Positions 10,721 to 21,109 of a stretch of DNA of 64,000 bases are shown here, one piece after another. Made by a program: the position numbers and the translations under genes. The notes beneath the pieces are model-generated. The model was not told the origin of the DNA. It worked only from the letters and a program-made list of their open reading frames with translations, and ran no database searches. The stretch comes from Inia geoffrensis (Eukaryota > Chordata > Mammalia > Artiodactyla > Iniidae). Numbering within the stretch: the first letter of the stretch is position 1; every line of letters starts with the position of its first letter. The stretch covers positions 23,052,055 to 23,116,054 of the forward strand of contig CM070912.1 in assembly GCA_036417435.1 (NCBI GenBank), given 5' to 3'.

Positions 10721-11169
10721 GTGCAGAGGAAGCAAGCGAGGTCTCCTCCCCATGAGCTCACCTCCCCCTAGCCCAGCCCTTGAGCTCCTCGCCCTTGCTA
10801 ATGATCCCTCACCACAAGTGGATCGACTCTGCCCACAGCAGCTAACAATGAGCCGATGGTGTGTTTGCCTGCTCCGGGTATCCAGTTTGAGGAGTGTATT
10901 CAGGCTAAGGGAGCTTGCAGCATCCTGACCGCTCAGGATGTGAGGCTTTTGTGAGGGGGTCAGACAACAGCTCCTTCTCCAGAGGCAAGTGGGCAAACAG
11001 CGCATCGTCCTCCTGCCTTGCCTCCAGCATAAAAGCCTCAAGAACCAGGTCCAGCCTGAATCTAATGTGTCCCTAAGAAGACTCCTCTTCCTTATAAATA
11101 TCTGTCCTAGACCCAGGTGTCCACTCTCTGCGGCTCTATCATAGAGAGCCATTGTGCCCTGGTGGCCAC
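10721..11169. other. unassigned stretch
   Basis: Not recognised. It contributes most of the longest open frame in the window (10,487-11,239, minus), which runs straight through the SINE poly(A) and is not credible as a gene. Confidence 0.4.
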
Positions 11170-11335
11170 CAACCACAGGGTAAAGCGCAAACCTCAGCCA
11201 AAGGCTCACAGGGTCTGATCCCTCGTCAGTTTCCCCCACACTGAATCAGTTTCAGATCCACACCTCTCTTGCCTCCTGGCCTGTGCACATGCTGATCCTT
11301 ATGCCAAGAACGTCTTTCCATGACAGGAGGTTGGT
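11170..11335 (+). repeat. L2 LINE fragment
   Basis: Sense L2 region preceding the 3' end: 'ctcacagggtctgatccctc', 'ctcttgcctcctggcctgtg' and 'cacatgctgatcctta'. Confidence 0.65.
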
Positions 11336-11880
11336 TCAGTAAACTATGGTACACTCTTACAACAGAATGCCATGAAGCCATTAACAACGGTGATGGAGAA
11401 AAGTATTAGGTGCCATGGAAAATGTTACAATATATTAAGAAAATCCAGTTATGAAAATCATAATAGCAGCTAACATTTATTGAGGATTCACTCTGTTCTA
11501 CAATTCTAAGCACTTTACATGTAGGAACTCAGTGAATCCTCAAAACAACCTCAGGAAGAGGACACGTTATTATCCACCATTTTACAGATGTGGAGACTGA
11601 GGCTCAGAGAGTTTACATAACATGTCCAAGATTACAGGCCCTGCCCGTGGCAGAGCTGGGATTTGAACCCAGGCCATTTGTCTTTAGTGTCTACATTCTT
11701 AACCACCACACAGCAGTGTATCCAACAAAAAGCATTTGTGACCCTGCTTTTATAAAAACAAAGCAAAAAAGTATACACGTGGTAAGATGTAGCGTTTTAA
11801 AGCAACGCCTTGATATGTACCAGGACGTTCACAGTGGTTATCTCCCGAGAATGAGATTGATGAGGGGCGATGTTGCTGGT
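11336..11880 (+). mobile_element. old L1-like 3' region split by a MIR
   Basis: Left piece reads 'aaactatggtacactcttac' and 'gccattaacaacggtgatgg'. After the MIR it appears to resume with 'cacgtggtaagatgtagc' and 'gtggttatctcccgagaatg'. This is the typical order of an old L1M 3' end. Confidence 0.55.
11464..11720 (-). repeat. MIR SINE nested in L1
   Basis: Near full-length antisense MIR: 'ctaacatttattgaggattc', 'gactgaggctcagagagttt', 'gctgggatttgaacccaggc' and 'cttaaccaccacacagcagt'. Confidence 0.9.
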
Positions 11881-12619
11881 GGACTCCCCAGGAAGCAGCC
11901 TTGGAGGCGGAGTTTAGCAAGAAGCATGTTTATTGAGGACTCTTAGGACCAACACCTTTGGGAGAAAGAGACAGGATGCAGGAAGAGGGCAGAGAGAGAG
12001 CGTGGGCTTTGCTGCAGGGAGCTCTAGCTCTAGAACAGTCCTTCAGAGTGTCCCAGTTTGGGCTGAGGTAGCCAGACCTTTACACCTCCCACATTCATCA
12101 GTCATTTGACGGTGCTGGAAGGCTGGCCGCTGGCAGCACATCCAGCATCTGGACAACACGTGCTTCCTTAGGAGAGTCTGAGGGGGTGCAGTGATTTTCG
12201 TTTTCTTCCGTTTGTTTGTCTATATGGGCTATGATTAATCCGTATCACTTGTGCAGCAAGGGAAAGAAACTACAAGAAGAAGTCATCAATCCTCAATCGC
12301 ATCAAGGCCAGAGGCAAGCTTGGCTCTGGCTTTAGAAGTAAACAAGGCCCAAGTGGAGGACCACGCCCACGTCAGACAGTAAATAACGCGTGGGATTGCT
12401 TGGGTGTGAATATTAGTTCAAATACTACACGTGAATTAACTGGTAGGGTTCTAAATACAGAGAGTTGCAGAAGCTGACTGGTGAGCAAAAAAGACTTTGA
12501 CCAAGAGCCTGGCTGATTATCTGGCCTTAGGGAAGCATGTAGCAGCTGTCTCCTCACCCCAAAATGCCGCGATGGTAAATAATTCCATCGCGGCCACCAA
12601 TGAACCACACTTTTTGGTT
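11881..12619. other. unassigned stretch, possible LTR remnants
   Basis: Contains 'agcatgtttattgaggactc' near 11,920, which could be the end of a minus-strand LTR, but no firm family. 12,560-12,600 has a small inverted repeat, 'ccgcgatgg' versus 'ccatcgcgg'. Confidence 0.35.
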
Positions 12620-12980
12620 TGTATCTTTGGTTTTGGTCATGGGACTTGCATTGACCAATGGGACCATAGCAAGTGTAATGCAAAGAGGTTTAATAAGCAT
12701 TTGCACTGGGCTTATCTTCTTGGAACACTCCTCTTGGAACCCACCTGCCATGCCGTAAGGAATTCCAGGCTGTCCTCCACGTGGAGGGGTCCTAAAAGGG
12801 GAGACATGTGCTGAGAGAAGCCAGGTACAGAAGAGCCCAGTAGAGCTCCCAGCTGAACACACCACCATGAGTGACCCAATCAACACTATGTGGAACAGAA
12901 CTGCCCAGTCAATTCACAGAATCATGAGAAATAAGAAACTGTTACTGTTTAAGCCACTAAATTTGGGCTTAAAAGCAACA
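12620..12980 (+). repeat. ERVL-type LTR relic
   Basis: Matches the layout of LTRs that start near 'ggtcatgggacttgcattga' and end with 'tcatgagaaataagaaactg' followed by 'gtttaagccactaaatttgg'. Comparable ends occur at 17,735, 29,890 and 39,150. Confidence 0.5.
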
Positions 12981-13139
12981 GCCTGGCCCGTCCTATAATC
13001 CACGTGCTCAATGTCTACTTTCAAACCAATCCAACCTGCCCGCCTACCACATAGCCATTGACACATAAAGACAAGGATACCTCAAGGATATTCAGAACAA
13101 TACCCTTGAGGTCTCTTTTTGTGTCCCAGAAAAGCAGCT

Positions 13140-13770
13140 GAGAACATGAGCTCTGGAGTGAGTCTGCCTGAGTTCAAATCCCAGTACCCCTACCTACAAG
13201 CTGAGTGATCTCTCTGAGCCTCAGTTTCCCCCTATGCAAAGTGGGTTCATAATAGTCTGTATTGGGTTGAATAGCATCCCCCTTAAAATTCACGCCCGTC
13301 CAGAACCTGTGAATGTGACATTGATTGGAAACAGTCTTTGTAGATGTAATCAAGCTAAGATGAAATCATACTGAAATGGGGTGGGCCCTAAGTCTAATAT
13401 GACTGGTGTCCTTATGAGGAGAGGGAAATTTGGACACAAAGACATAGACAGAAGGAAGATGGCCATGCGAAGACAGAGACAGAGATTGGAGTTATGCTGC
13501 CACAAGTCAAGGAGTACCAAGGATTGCTGGCAACTACTAGAAGCTAGGAGAGGCAAGAAAGGATTTTTCCCTGGGGTCTTTGGAGGGAACAGGGCCCTGA
13601 CAATACCTTGATTTCAGACTTCTCATCTCCAGGACTTTGAGATAATAAATTTCTGCTGTTTTAAGCCACCAGTTTGTGGTCATTTGTTCTGGCAGCCCCA
13701 GGAAACTAATATACAGTCCTTGCTGGGTGGTGATTGAATGAGTTAATATAGATAACCTTCTCTAGCAGAA
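13140..13770 (+). repeat. MIR SINE split by an MLT1 LTR
   Basis: Left part runs 'gagttcaaatcccagtaccc' to 'cctcagtttccccctatgc' and 'ataatagtc'. The right part after the LTR resumes with 'ggtggtgattgaatgagtta'. Confidence 0.75.
13258..13713 (+). mobile_element. MLT1-type solo LTR, full length
   Basis: Complete LTR from 'tgtattgggttgaata' to 'ggaaactaatata'. It has the polyadenylation region 'gagataataaatttctgctg' and 'ttaagccaccagtttgtgg'. A 5-bp target duplication is visible: tagtc (13,253-13,257) and cagtc (13,714-13,718), with one mismatch. It is inserted in a MIR. Confidence 0.88.
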
Positions 13771-13951
13771 CTCTCACTATGGAAACTAAGGAAATAAATA
13801 GATTTGGATAGTGGGGGACACCTGTAAGGTACACTTACTATCACCCAGCACCCAGTAAGTGCTCAAGCAATGGTAACCATTACTATTGTTGACCAACTCT
13901 CCTTCTAGTCTTGTCCTGGACAGTCTCTGAGCTTAGGGCTCCATGTCCTAA

Positions 13952-14142
13952 ATCAGTGATTCTAACTTCAGGGTATTCAAAATCACCGGGAGGAGCTCAC
14001 TAAAAACACAGCTAATGGGACACACAGCTCTAGAGTCTGATTTAATCAATTGGGACTGGACCCATGAATAGTCATTTTTTAAAAGTACCCCAGAAACTAC
14101 AGAAAAGGATGGTCCATAGACTATACTTCGAGAAACGCTGCC
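13952..14142 (+). mobile_element. MER5A-type DNA transposon
   Basis: Short hAT-Charlie non-autonomous element: left end 'cagtgattctaacttcaggg', right end 'ggtccatagactatacttcg' and 'agaaacgctg'. Confidence 0.7.
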
Positions 14143-14364
14143 TGAGGACTCAGGGTATACACCCATTCTCTGGATGTGCTGTTGACTGGTCCTAAGGGAT
14201 TCCAATGTGGACTCACCTCTCTGGCTCCAGTCCATAAAAAGTAGAATGTTCTACCCTGGCACTAGTTAGATGCCAGCAGCTTGGCCAAACCTCCACTCCC
14301 TGACACCACCCAGACCCTAGGACATTGGAATTGCTAACACTTGGGCAAAAGGCTTGAGGCTGCT

Positions 14365-14605
14365 GAATAATAACTACAATAACACTTACCATTTATTGAG
14401 CATCTACTGTATGCTAGGTTTTTACACATATTATCCCTAATTTTCACAATAACTCTAAAAGTTAAGTTTTAGACATTATTATTGTGCATTTGAGAAGACA
14501 ATCTTTTGTAAATGCAAAGCTGTTTTTTGTATATACTGTTGGGTTTTGCAGTCATGCAGCCAGTAACCATGTCTGAGCCAAAGTCCACATTTTCTCCTAG
14601 ATACC
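14365..14605 (-). repeat. MIR SINE, diverged
   Basis: 'accatttattgagcatctac', 'acacatattatccctaattt' and 'cagtcatgcagccagtaac' in antisense MIR order. The central part is poorly preserved. Confidence 0.7.
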
Positions 14606-14689
14606 ATAAATTACTTGGTCCCTCTCTCTCCTGCCCTCATCCTCCTTCTAAAACAGAGAATAGCTGGCAGCATCAGTCAGGGTAGTTGA

Positions 14690-15065
14690 CAATAGCTGCT
14701 ATAACAAACATCTCCGAAATCCCAGTAGCTTAACAAACAAAGGTTCATGTCTTACACACATCACAGTCTGATAAAGGTTGAGAAGCTCTCCTGGGAAGCT
14801 CTTTTTCACAGGTCCTGGCTCATTGCACAGTATAGTGTCATAATCTTCAAAATGTGGCTTGAACAGTCACTACCAAAGTCAAAAAGAGATCATGAATATT
14901 TAATAGGGAGGTTTGTGGCCAAGCATAGAAGAGGGTCAGATCCCTTTAACCCACTTTCATTGGACAGAAACCAGTCATATGGCCCCAATCTCATTGTATA
15001 GGAGGCTAGAAAACACTCTTCCTGTGATCCCAGGAAGAGGAAATGAGATGGGTATCTAGCCAGAT
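14690..15065 (-). repeat. ERVL-type LTR relic
   Basis: Minus-strand copy of an LTR family also present at 25,151 (plus) and 25,538 (minus). Shared blocks are 'cccagtagcttaacaaacaa' and 'tttcattggacagaaaccag'. Family name uncertain. Confidence 0.5.
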
Positions 15066-15104
15066 TCAATCATACCTTGCAGGGGCTCCCATTTTCTAAG
15101 TCAT

Positions 15105-15342
15105 GTGCCAGATAGTATAAACCATGTGCCAGGCAAGTGCTTTACATGCATTTAATCCCCACAACAACACTGTTATGTAGGTACTAATATTATTCCCATC
15201 TATAGTTGAGGAAACAAAGCTTTGGGGCAGTTAAGTGACTTACTCAATGTTAAATACCTAGTAAGTGTATAAACCGGGATTTGGATCCAGATCTAACTGC
15301 ACAGTCCATGCTGTTAACCACTACTCTATACTGCCTCCCATT
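15105..15342 (-). repeat. MIR SINE
   Basis: Antisense MIR from 'agtgctttacatgcatttaa' through 'tacctagtaagtgtataaac' to 'ctgttaaccactactctata'. Confidence 0.88.
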
Positions 15343-15965
15343 GGCCAATAAAGGAAACTGCACCTGTCTCAGTTAAACTGTCCTGGCAATCAAGTTAGAT
15401 TCCCAAATCTAACTGTACCTCAGGGGAAAAAAAAATTTTTTAATTAAAAAAAAAAAAGTAAAACCATTGAAATCAGAGTTAAATTCGGTCCAGTGGGAGG
15501 ATAGGAAGTTGCAATATACAGAACACACTCAAGCATAGATCCAAATGAATAAGAAGAATTCAAGCACATCCCCAGTGAATGCAAATCTATACAAATGAAT
15601 GTATTTGGCTATGCCAGTCTATGTAAGTAACAATGTCCTGAAAAGCAAAAGTGGGTGCGGGTCAGCTTTTCAGAAGGCAGTGCCCCTGCTCTTGTCCTCT
15701 CTTGGTATAAGGGTCACCACTGGGCAAAAGGGATAAACCTCCATATTGAATACTGTAAAGAAAAGATATACCAGGGGTGACATCCAGACCTTTGCAGGAG
15801 TTCAGATACCCGAGAGGAGGGAGGCCCAGCTTATCCAGCTCCCAGTGAGCTGCCACATTCAATAAATTAGTAAAAATCAGTAAGGAAAAATCCTCTTTGC
15901 AAACAAGTGCCCATTTTCTTGTCCCAAAGGTAAATCAGCAAAAGCTGAATTGGAAATCTGTCCTT
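15343..15965. other. unassigned stretch with A-rich run
   Basis: Holds A/T runs at 15,424-15,459 and otherwise nothing recognised. Confidence 0.4.
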
Positions 15966-16146
15966 CCAGTGCAGTCATAGTCAAACTTTGGTGTGCATTA
16001 GAATCACCAAGGACCCTTACTTAATGTGCACATCTCTGTGCCAGTCCTCAAGACCTCCTGAGTCAGGCAGGCTGGAAATCTGCACTTTTAAAACACATCC
16101 CTGATGATTCTGACTCAGGAAGCCCCTGGATCACCCTTTTAGAAAG
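15966..16146 (+). mobile_element. MER5A-type DNA transposon
   Basis: 'caaactttggtgtgcattag', 'aatcaccaaggacccttact' and 'tgatgattctgactcaggaa' follow the MER5A order; the right terminal repeat is degraded. Confidence 0.75.
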
Positions 16147-16149
16147 CTG

Positions 16150-16390
16150 CCACTTAAAAAACACAGGTTTCAGAGCAGATCTGGATTTGAGTCTCAGCCT
16201 GACATTTACTAGCTGTGGGACCTTGGCTAGTCGAAAAGGTGTCACAGCCCCAGTACCCTCATTTGCAAAATGGGTCTAATTTTATTCTCCCTTTCAAAGG
16301 ATTGCTGTGATGACTAAATGAGATAATTCATTTAAAAGGCTTGGTGCAATGCCTGACACACAGTAAAAACTCAGTAAATATTTCGTATAA
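16150..16390 (+). repeat. MIR SINE
   Basis: Sense MIR: 'gatttgagtctcagcctgac', 'tttactagctgtgggacctt', 'tgatgactaaatgagataat' and 'acagtaaaaactcagtaaat'. Confidence 0.9.
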
Positions 16391-16549
16391 TTACGATGAT
16401 CCTTCCCTGATAAAAGGCTAGAACGAGAGTCTCCTTCACCCAGTGTCCAGGTTGATTCATGAAATAAAGAGTTGTACCATTACTGGGTGAATAAGCCTTT
16501 ACCTTCCCTTCCGCCTCTCGCTGACTCCTCCCCCTGAGAGGCAGAGCAA

Positions 16550-16745
16550 TGATATGATTGGTTAGTTGACAAGAGTCTGCGCTCCATTGGTCCATTGTTA
16601 CCTTTTGACATCAAGTATCCCTCTCCCTCCTCCTCCACTTCCTCCTCTCTCTCCTCTTCTCCCTTCTCCTCCCTTTCTCCTTCTCTTCCCCCTTCATCCC
16701 CCTCCCCCACTTCACTTCCAGCTCTCCCTATAAGAGGGTTTCAAA
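16550..16745 (+). promoter_or_regulatory. candidate core promoter (CCAAT/TATA)
   Basis: Inverted CCAAT boxes (ATTGG) lie at 16,557 and 16,586, 29 bp apart. They are followed by a pyrimidine tract and 'cctataagaggg' at 16,727, which would place a start near 16,757. This is motif evidence only. The direction is inferred from the TATA-like string and the downstream GTAAGT. Confidence 0.22.
16617..16728. repeat. polypyrimidine tract
   Basis: About 110 bases of C and T with only a few A bases on the plus strand, rich in CTCC, TCCTCC and TTCTCC units. Confidence 0.9.
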
Positions 16746-17044
16746 TCCTAGACCAGAGGAGGAGTATTAAGAAGGATGATTAGAGCCACAGGTCCAAGCT
16801 ATATTCTTCAACCCAGATTAGCCGGCAACAAGCTTGATATTTTTATCCCTGTCTCACTCCTGTGTCTATTAGTTTCTCAGTTGGTCTGAAACCCATAGAA
16901 CCAAGGGATGACCATCTGCCTAAAACCACAACACCTAGTGTGTACTTTCTGGGCGCTGTCCTCAGCGCACAGTGGGTAAGTTTCCTTGATATCCATTGTC
17001 TAACGTGGCAGTTTCCCACTGAGTCCAGTTATTCAGTCACGATT

Positions 17045-17058
17045 AACCATGGCAACCA
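17045..17058. promoter_or_regulatory. RFX X-box-like palindrome
   Basis: 'ttaaccatggcaac' is the complement of GTTGCCATGGTTAA, close to the RFX consensus GTTGCCATGGNAAC. Confidence 0.35.
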
Positions 17059-17344
17059 TACTCATGCACTAATTTCATGGTGGTGAAGATTTCCTCTCAT
17101 GGAACAACCTTTATTTGCTTGAATTACTATTTTTCATCAAGTCTTAATCAAGTGGGTTTATGTGTGCAAAATCAACAAACAAAACAGTCATCATAAATGA
17201 CACCTCAGAAGGAGCTCCCCAGACTCAGACCATTAACAATTAATAACTGGGTTTTGAAGAGCCTTTCAAAAGCACGTAATACATGTTTATAAACAATGTC
17301 ACTGCCCAGCCAGCTCCCACGAAAACAACAGCTGAATCCATGGG

Positions 17345-17572
17345 GTGCACACTGCTTGCTGAGCATTCTGAGCAGCCCTTTACGTCCATTCGTTATCATG
17401 TTTAATCCTCACGACAACCCCATTTGCAGATGAGAAGACTGAGACTCAGGAAGGATCACTGGAGGCAGTGCCCAGAGTCATACAGCAAGAAGTTGCAGGG
17501 CCAGTATTCAAACTTAGGTCTCTTGCCGCTAACATCCTCTTCTCTTTCCACCACACCAGTATGCCTCTTTGA
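17345..17572 (-). repeat. MIR SINE
   Basis: Antisense MIR: 'gtttaatcctcacgacaacc', 'gatgagaagactgagactca' and 'cagtattcaaacttaggtct'. Confidence 0.85.
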
Positions 17573-17654
17573 AACACTCCCATCATGACCTCTTGTATTT
17601 GAGAATATGTCAAGCAAACCTCAGACTGAATGGCCTATTTTAATGCTTAAACTC

Positions 17655-17735
17655 AGAATAATTCCTAGATTCTAATCCTGGCTCTTCCTCTTGCTGGCTG
17701 TGTGATTTTAGGCAAATAACCTCTCTGAGTGATTC
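17655..17735 (+). repeat. MIR 5' fragment
   Basis: 'attctaatcctggctcttcc' and 'gctggctgtgtgattttagg' mark the tRNA-related half of a sense MIR. It is cut off by the LTR that follows. Confidence 0.65.
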
Positions 17736-18240
17736 TCACTTCCTGGTATTCACCCCCACATGTAAACTCCTGCTTTTGAGTGTACATAGGACCCATGACT
17801 TGCCTCTAATCAATAGAACACAACAAAAGTGACGGAAAGTCACTTCCATGATTAGGTTACAAAAGATTGTAACTCCTGTTTTGCTAGAAGACTCTGTTAT
17901 TTTCTCAGCTTGCACATTTTGATAAGGCAAGCAGCCATTTGGAGAGACCCATTTGTCAATAGACAAGAGGAACTGAAGCTCTCATTCCACCAGCCATGAG
18001 GAATTTAATCCTACCAACAACCACAGGCGTTTGAAAGCAGACCCTTCACCAGTTGAGACTTGAGACCCTTGAGCCCCCATTGACACCATGATTGCAACCC
18101 GGGAGAGACCTGAGCCCCAGGATCTGAGCTCTGCCTGAATTCGTGACCCACCATAACTGTGCAATAATAAACGTATGTTCTTCTAAGTCACTAAGTTTTA
18201 CGGTAGTTTATTAAGCAGCAATAGAACCAATACATCACCC
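17735..18240 (+). repeat. ERVL-type LTR relic
   Basis: Ends with 'gtgcaataataaacgtatgt', 'aagtcactaagttttacggt' and 'aagcagcaatagaaccaata', the characteristic 3' end of this LTR group. The 5' border is approximate. Confidence 0.55.
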
Positions 18241-18242
18241 AA

Positions 18243-18400
18243 TCATTGATTCATTTAAACATTCGCTGAGCCGCTACTACACACCAAGCACAGTTCTGGT
18301 GCTGGGGGTACAGAAGGAACTAGGTCATAGTCTGTATCCTCAGGCTGCTCAGCCTAGTGCAGGACCAGACATGCTTCTACATGAGGCAAGAAACACGGCC
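18243..18400 (-). repeat. L2 LINE 3' end
   Basis: 'attgattcatttaaacattc', 'caccaagcacagttctggtg' and 'gctgggggtacagaaggaac'. Confidence 0.75.
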
Positions 18401-18489
18401 CAAAGGAAGGATGCACAGTCAACACGCATCCTTTGTCTAAACGTATCCTGTCTTTAAAAATGTAAATTTTTAATTAAAATGTAAAGGTA

Positions 18490-18815
18490 GGGCTTCCCTG
18501 GTTGCGCACTGGTTAAGAATCTGCCTGCCAATGCAGGGGACACGGGTTGGAGCCCTGGTCTGGGAAGACCCCACATGCTGCGGAGCAACTAAGCCTGTGA
18601 GCCACAACTACTGAGCCCACATGCCACAACTACTGAAACCTGTGCACCTAGAGCCCAGGCCTCGCAACAAGAGATGCCACTGCAATGAGAAGCTCACGCG
18701 CCACAATGAAGAGTAGTCCCCACTCACCGCAACTAGAGAAAGCCGGCGCGCAGCCACAAAGACCCAACGCAGACAAACATAAACAAAAAAAATAAAATAA
18801 AATATTTTTTAAATT
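18490..18815 (+). mobile_element. CHR SINE, long form
   Basis: Older long version with the repeated 'cacaactactgag' segments and the tail region 'caactagagaaagcc' to 'agacccaacgcag'. The tail is mixed A with T interruptions. Target duplications are 'aattaaaatgtaaa' at 18,472-18,485 and 18,816-18,829. Confidence 0.93.
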
Positions 18816-19187
18816 AATTAAAATGTAAAAAATTAGTTTAAAATAAAGAAGAAAGGAAAAACCTAAATGTCTTCATCAGCAGGGTAATGACAAAAAAAAA
18901 AAAAAATCCATGATCATATTTGTAATCCACGAAGTCCATGAAGTGCTTAACAGCCATTAAAGATAATGAAGTAAGTCTACTTCTATTGACATGGCAAAAA
19001 TTCCAAGACACATTGCTGGTTGAACTTGAAAAACAAAAAAGATGTAATAGCAGGAAGAACAATTTGGTAGGTAAATGATACCACTTATGTTTAAAAAATA
19101 ATCCACTCTGCACACACATTCTCATGGACACACACAGCATTTATCTTCAATGAATATGTAAACAAGTATGTAGAAAACAATACCACA

Positions 19188-19401
19188 GGGGGCTTCCCTG
19201 GTGGCGCAGTGGTTGAGAGTCCACCTGCCAATGCAGGGGACACAGGTTCGTGCCCAGGTCCAGGAAGATCCCACATGCTGCGGAGCGGCTGGGCCCGTGA
19301 GCCATGGCCGCTGAGCCTGTGTGTCCGGAGCCTGTGCTCTGCAACGGGAGAGGCCACAACAGTGAGAGGCCTACGTACCGCAAAAAAAAAAAAAAGAAAA
19401 A
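19188..19401 (+). mobile_element. CHR SINE, short form
   Basis: Short form with poly(A) and GAAA interruptions at the end. Target duplications are 'agaaaacaatac' at 19,172-19,183 and 19,402-19,413. Confidence 0.95.
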
Positions 19402-19414
19402 AGAAAACAATACA

Positions 19415-19640
19415 ACATAACGGTTAAGGGCAGGACTCGACTCATACTTCCAGGACTCACCTTCCAATTATCTCATTTACTGGTTGTGTGAACTTGGGAA
19501 CATTTCTGAAATCCTTTGAGCCTCAGTTACCTCATCTGTAAAATGGGGTTGTGAAGATTAAATGAGCTAATATAAGACGACCGGTATATAATCAGTGCTC
19601 AATGGATATTTGTTATTATCAATACTAATGCAGTGGGTAT
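19415..19640 (+). repeat. MIR SINE
   Basis: Sense MIR: 'cataacggttaagggcagga', 'cctcagttacctcatctgta', 'agattaaatgagctaatata' and 'cagtgctcaatggatatttg'. Confidence 0.9.
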
Positions 19641-19800
19641 TATTATTACTATTATTCATCTGGAAAGATGTACACAAGAGTAAAAACAATGACTGCCTTA
19701 GAAGGGTACTGGGATGAGAATGCAGGACAAAGGCGTCTTGAGACCTATCTGTAATTTTCTATTTTTTTCAAGGATAGTACTTCAGGTATCATGTAGCAAA

Positions 19801-20649
19801 CCATCCCCATGGATAGTCAAATAGGTACAGTTAAGCAGGACAGGCACACAGCAGGAAGTAGTCTGTTCCCTCCGAAGGTGGAGATGGTGTCAAGGCAGGC
19901 TGCATGGAAAACATGATATACTCCGGATCACCCCTTCCACTGACATTTTCTCCATATACAAGTTTTCCTCTGGCAGTTTTTTTCTGAAGACCAGGATACC
20001 TTCCCATACATTCCCCACCCAGACTGATGAAGGTCCTCCTGCGAGGCTGGGGAAGGGGCCCAGAGGCTGCTTCCAAAGTTCCCCAGGGACCCAGTGGAAT
20101 GGCTGGGCCACTTGCCAGCCTGATCTGACTGGCCTTCCAGGACACCCAGTGAGCTCTTCCAGCCCCACTGAACCATCCATTAATAAACTCATGACAACAA
20201 GCTGTCTTCCCATTCAGGATGCTACTGCTGATTGCTGCTGAGGGAAGTCTGTGTCCTGTGAAGGGGGTTGGACAGTAGTGGTGATGGGTGACCACCTCCC
20301 TCTGCCTGCCCTCCCTCATCTACCCTGATCTTCCAGCTCCCCAGGTTGGCAGTGGCCGCTGACTGGACTGAGGAAACTCACTGAGGGGGCTTCTGAATAT
20401 AAACAACTAAATCCCCCAACACTTTGGGGATCAAACCACAAGTGGGATCTCATTAACTACACATCTTAACCAACTGAACTAAATGCCTACTGTGAATGAA
20501 CATCTCCTTTCAAAGCAACAAATTCACCCAGAGGAAGCAATTAACTGGATCAATAAAGGTAGGAGGGAGCAGAGAAGAAACATTTATGAACAGCCTCCTA
20601 ATCACTTGTCTATTTCCCCTCCCCTCCCATTTAATTTCCCCAATAGCCT
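19801..20649. other. unassigned stretch
   Basis: Non-repeat by eye. The minus-strand frame of 162 codons at 19,831-20,319 has overlapping frames in other phases and no recognised domain. Confidence 0.4.
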
Positions 20650-20754
20650 TTTTGTAAATTATTTTTTAATTTTTTTATATAATAAAAATATATTACTATG
20701 TATTATTATTATAAAAATATTATTTATTATATGATAAAATACTTTTATTATATA
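20650..20754. repeat. AT-rich low-complexity sequence
   Basis: Almost pure A/T with TATTATTATT-like and TATAAAAATAT-like motifs. Confidence 0.9.
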
Positions 20755-20985
20755 GCCTCATAGTGTCTTCACTACTGTTATTGTCCATTTTATTGATGAG
20801 AAAACTGAGGTTCAGAGAGGTTCTGTGATGTCCTCAATACTACATAGCTAGGAAGCTAATGAATTTGGTCCTTAGCACATTATTATGTCCACTTTACAGA
20901 TGAGAAAACTGAGGAGTCCAAGCTTGAGAGATTAAGTGGCTTTCCCAGGGAGGGGCATGTGGCTGGGAAGCGGTCTGGTCATTAT
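20755..20985 (-). repeat. two MIR fragments
   Basis: Two copies of the antisense MIR centre in tandem: 'gagaaaactgaggttcagag' at about 20,799 and 'gatgagaaaactgaggagtc' at about 20,900. This is either two insertions or a local duplication. Confidence 0.7.
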
Positions 20986-21109
20986 TTCTGATCTCAGATG
21001 CAGAGTTGTTTCCTTGATTTGAGGCTCAGAGACAGAAGCAGCATCTCACCCTCTTAATCACCCACTTGGAGGCTGGATCAGAAATTTCCTGATCCCCTAT
21101 ATAGTCCTG

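Larger units (their letters stand above)
16391..17344. other. unassigned block with promoter-like signals
   Basis: No repeat family recognised. It contains two inverted CCAAT boxes, a long pyrimidine tract, a TATA-like string, a strong donor-like GTAAGT at 16,976, a half-RE1-like 'gggcgctgtcc' at 16,951 and an X-box-like palindrome at 17,045. Confidence 0.4.
18840..19800 (+). mobile_element. old L1-like sequence, interrupted
   Basis: Pieces at 18,840-19,187 ('gtgcttaacagccattaaag', 'ttggtaggtaaatgatacca') and 19,660-19,800 ('gactgccttagaagggtact', 'ttttctatttttttcaagg') fit one old L1 3' end. It is broken by a CHR SINE and a MIR. Confidence 0.45.

Noticed and set aside
11085..11105. TATA-like 'ttataaatatctg'
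   Set aside because: No other promoter element nearby, and AT-rich strings of this kind are common.
10487..11239. Longest open frame in the window (250 codons, minus)
   Set aside because: It runs through the CHR SINE and its poly(A) (giving a phenylalanine run) and starts in an L2; no domain and no coding pattern.
12560..12600. Inverted repeat 'ccgcgatgg'/'ccatcgcgg'
   Set aside because: Only 9-bp arms; too short to propose a functional hairpin without conservation.
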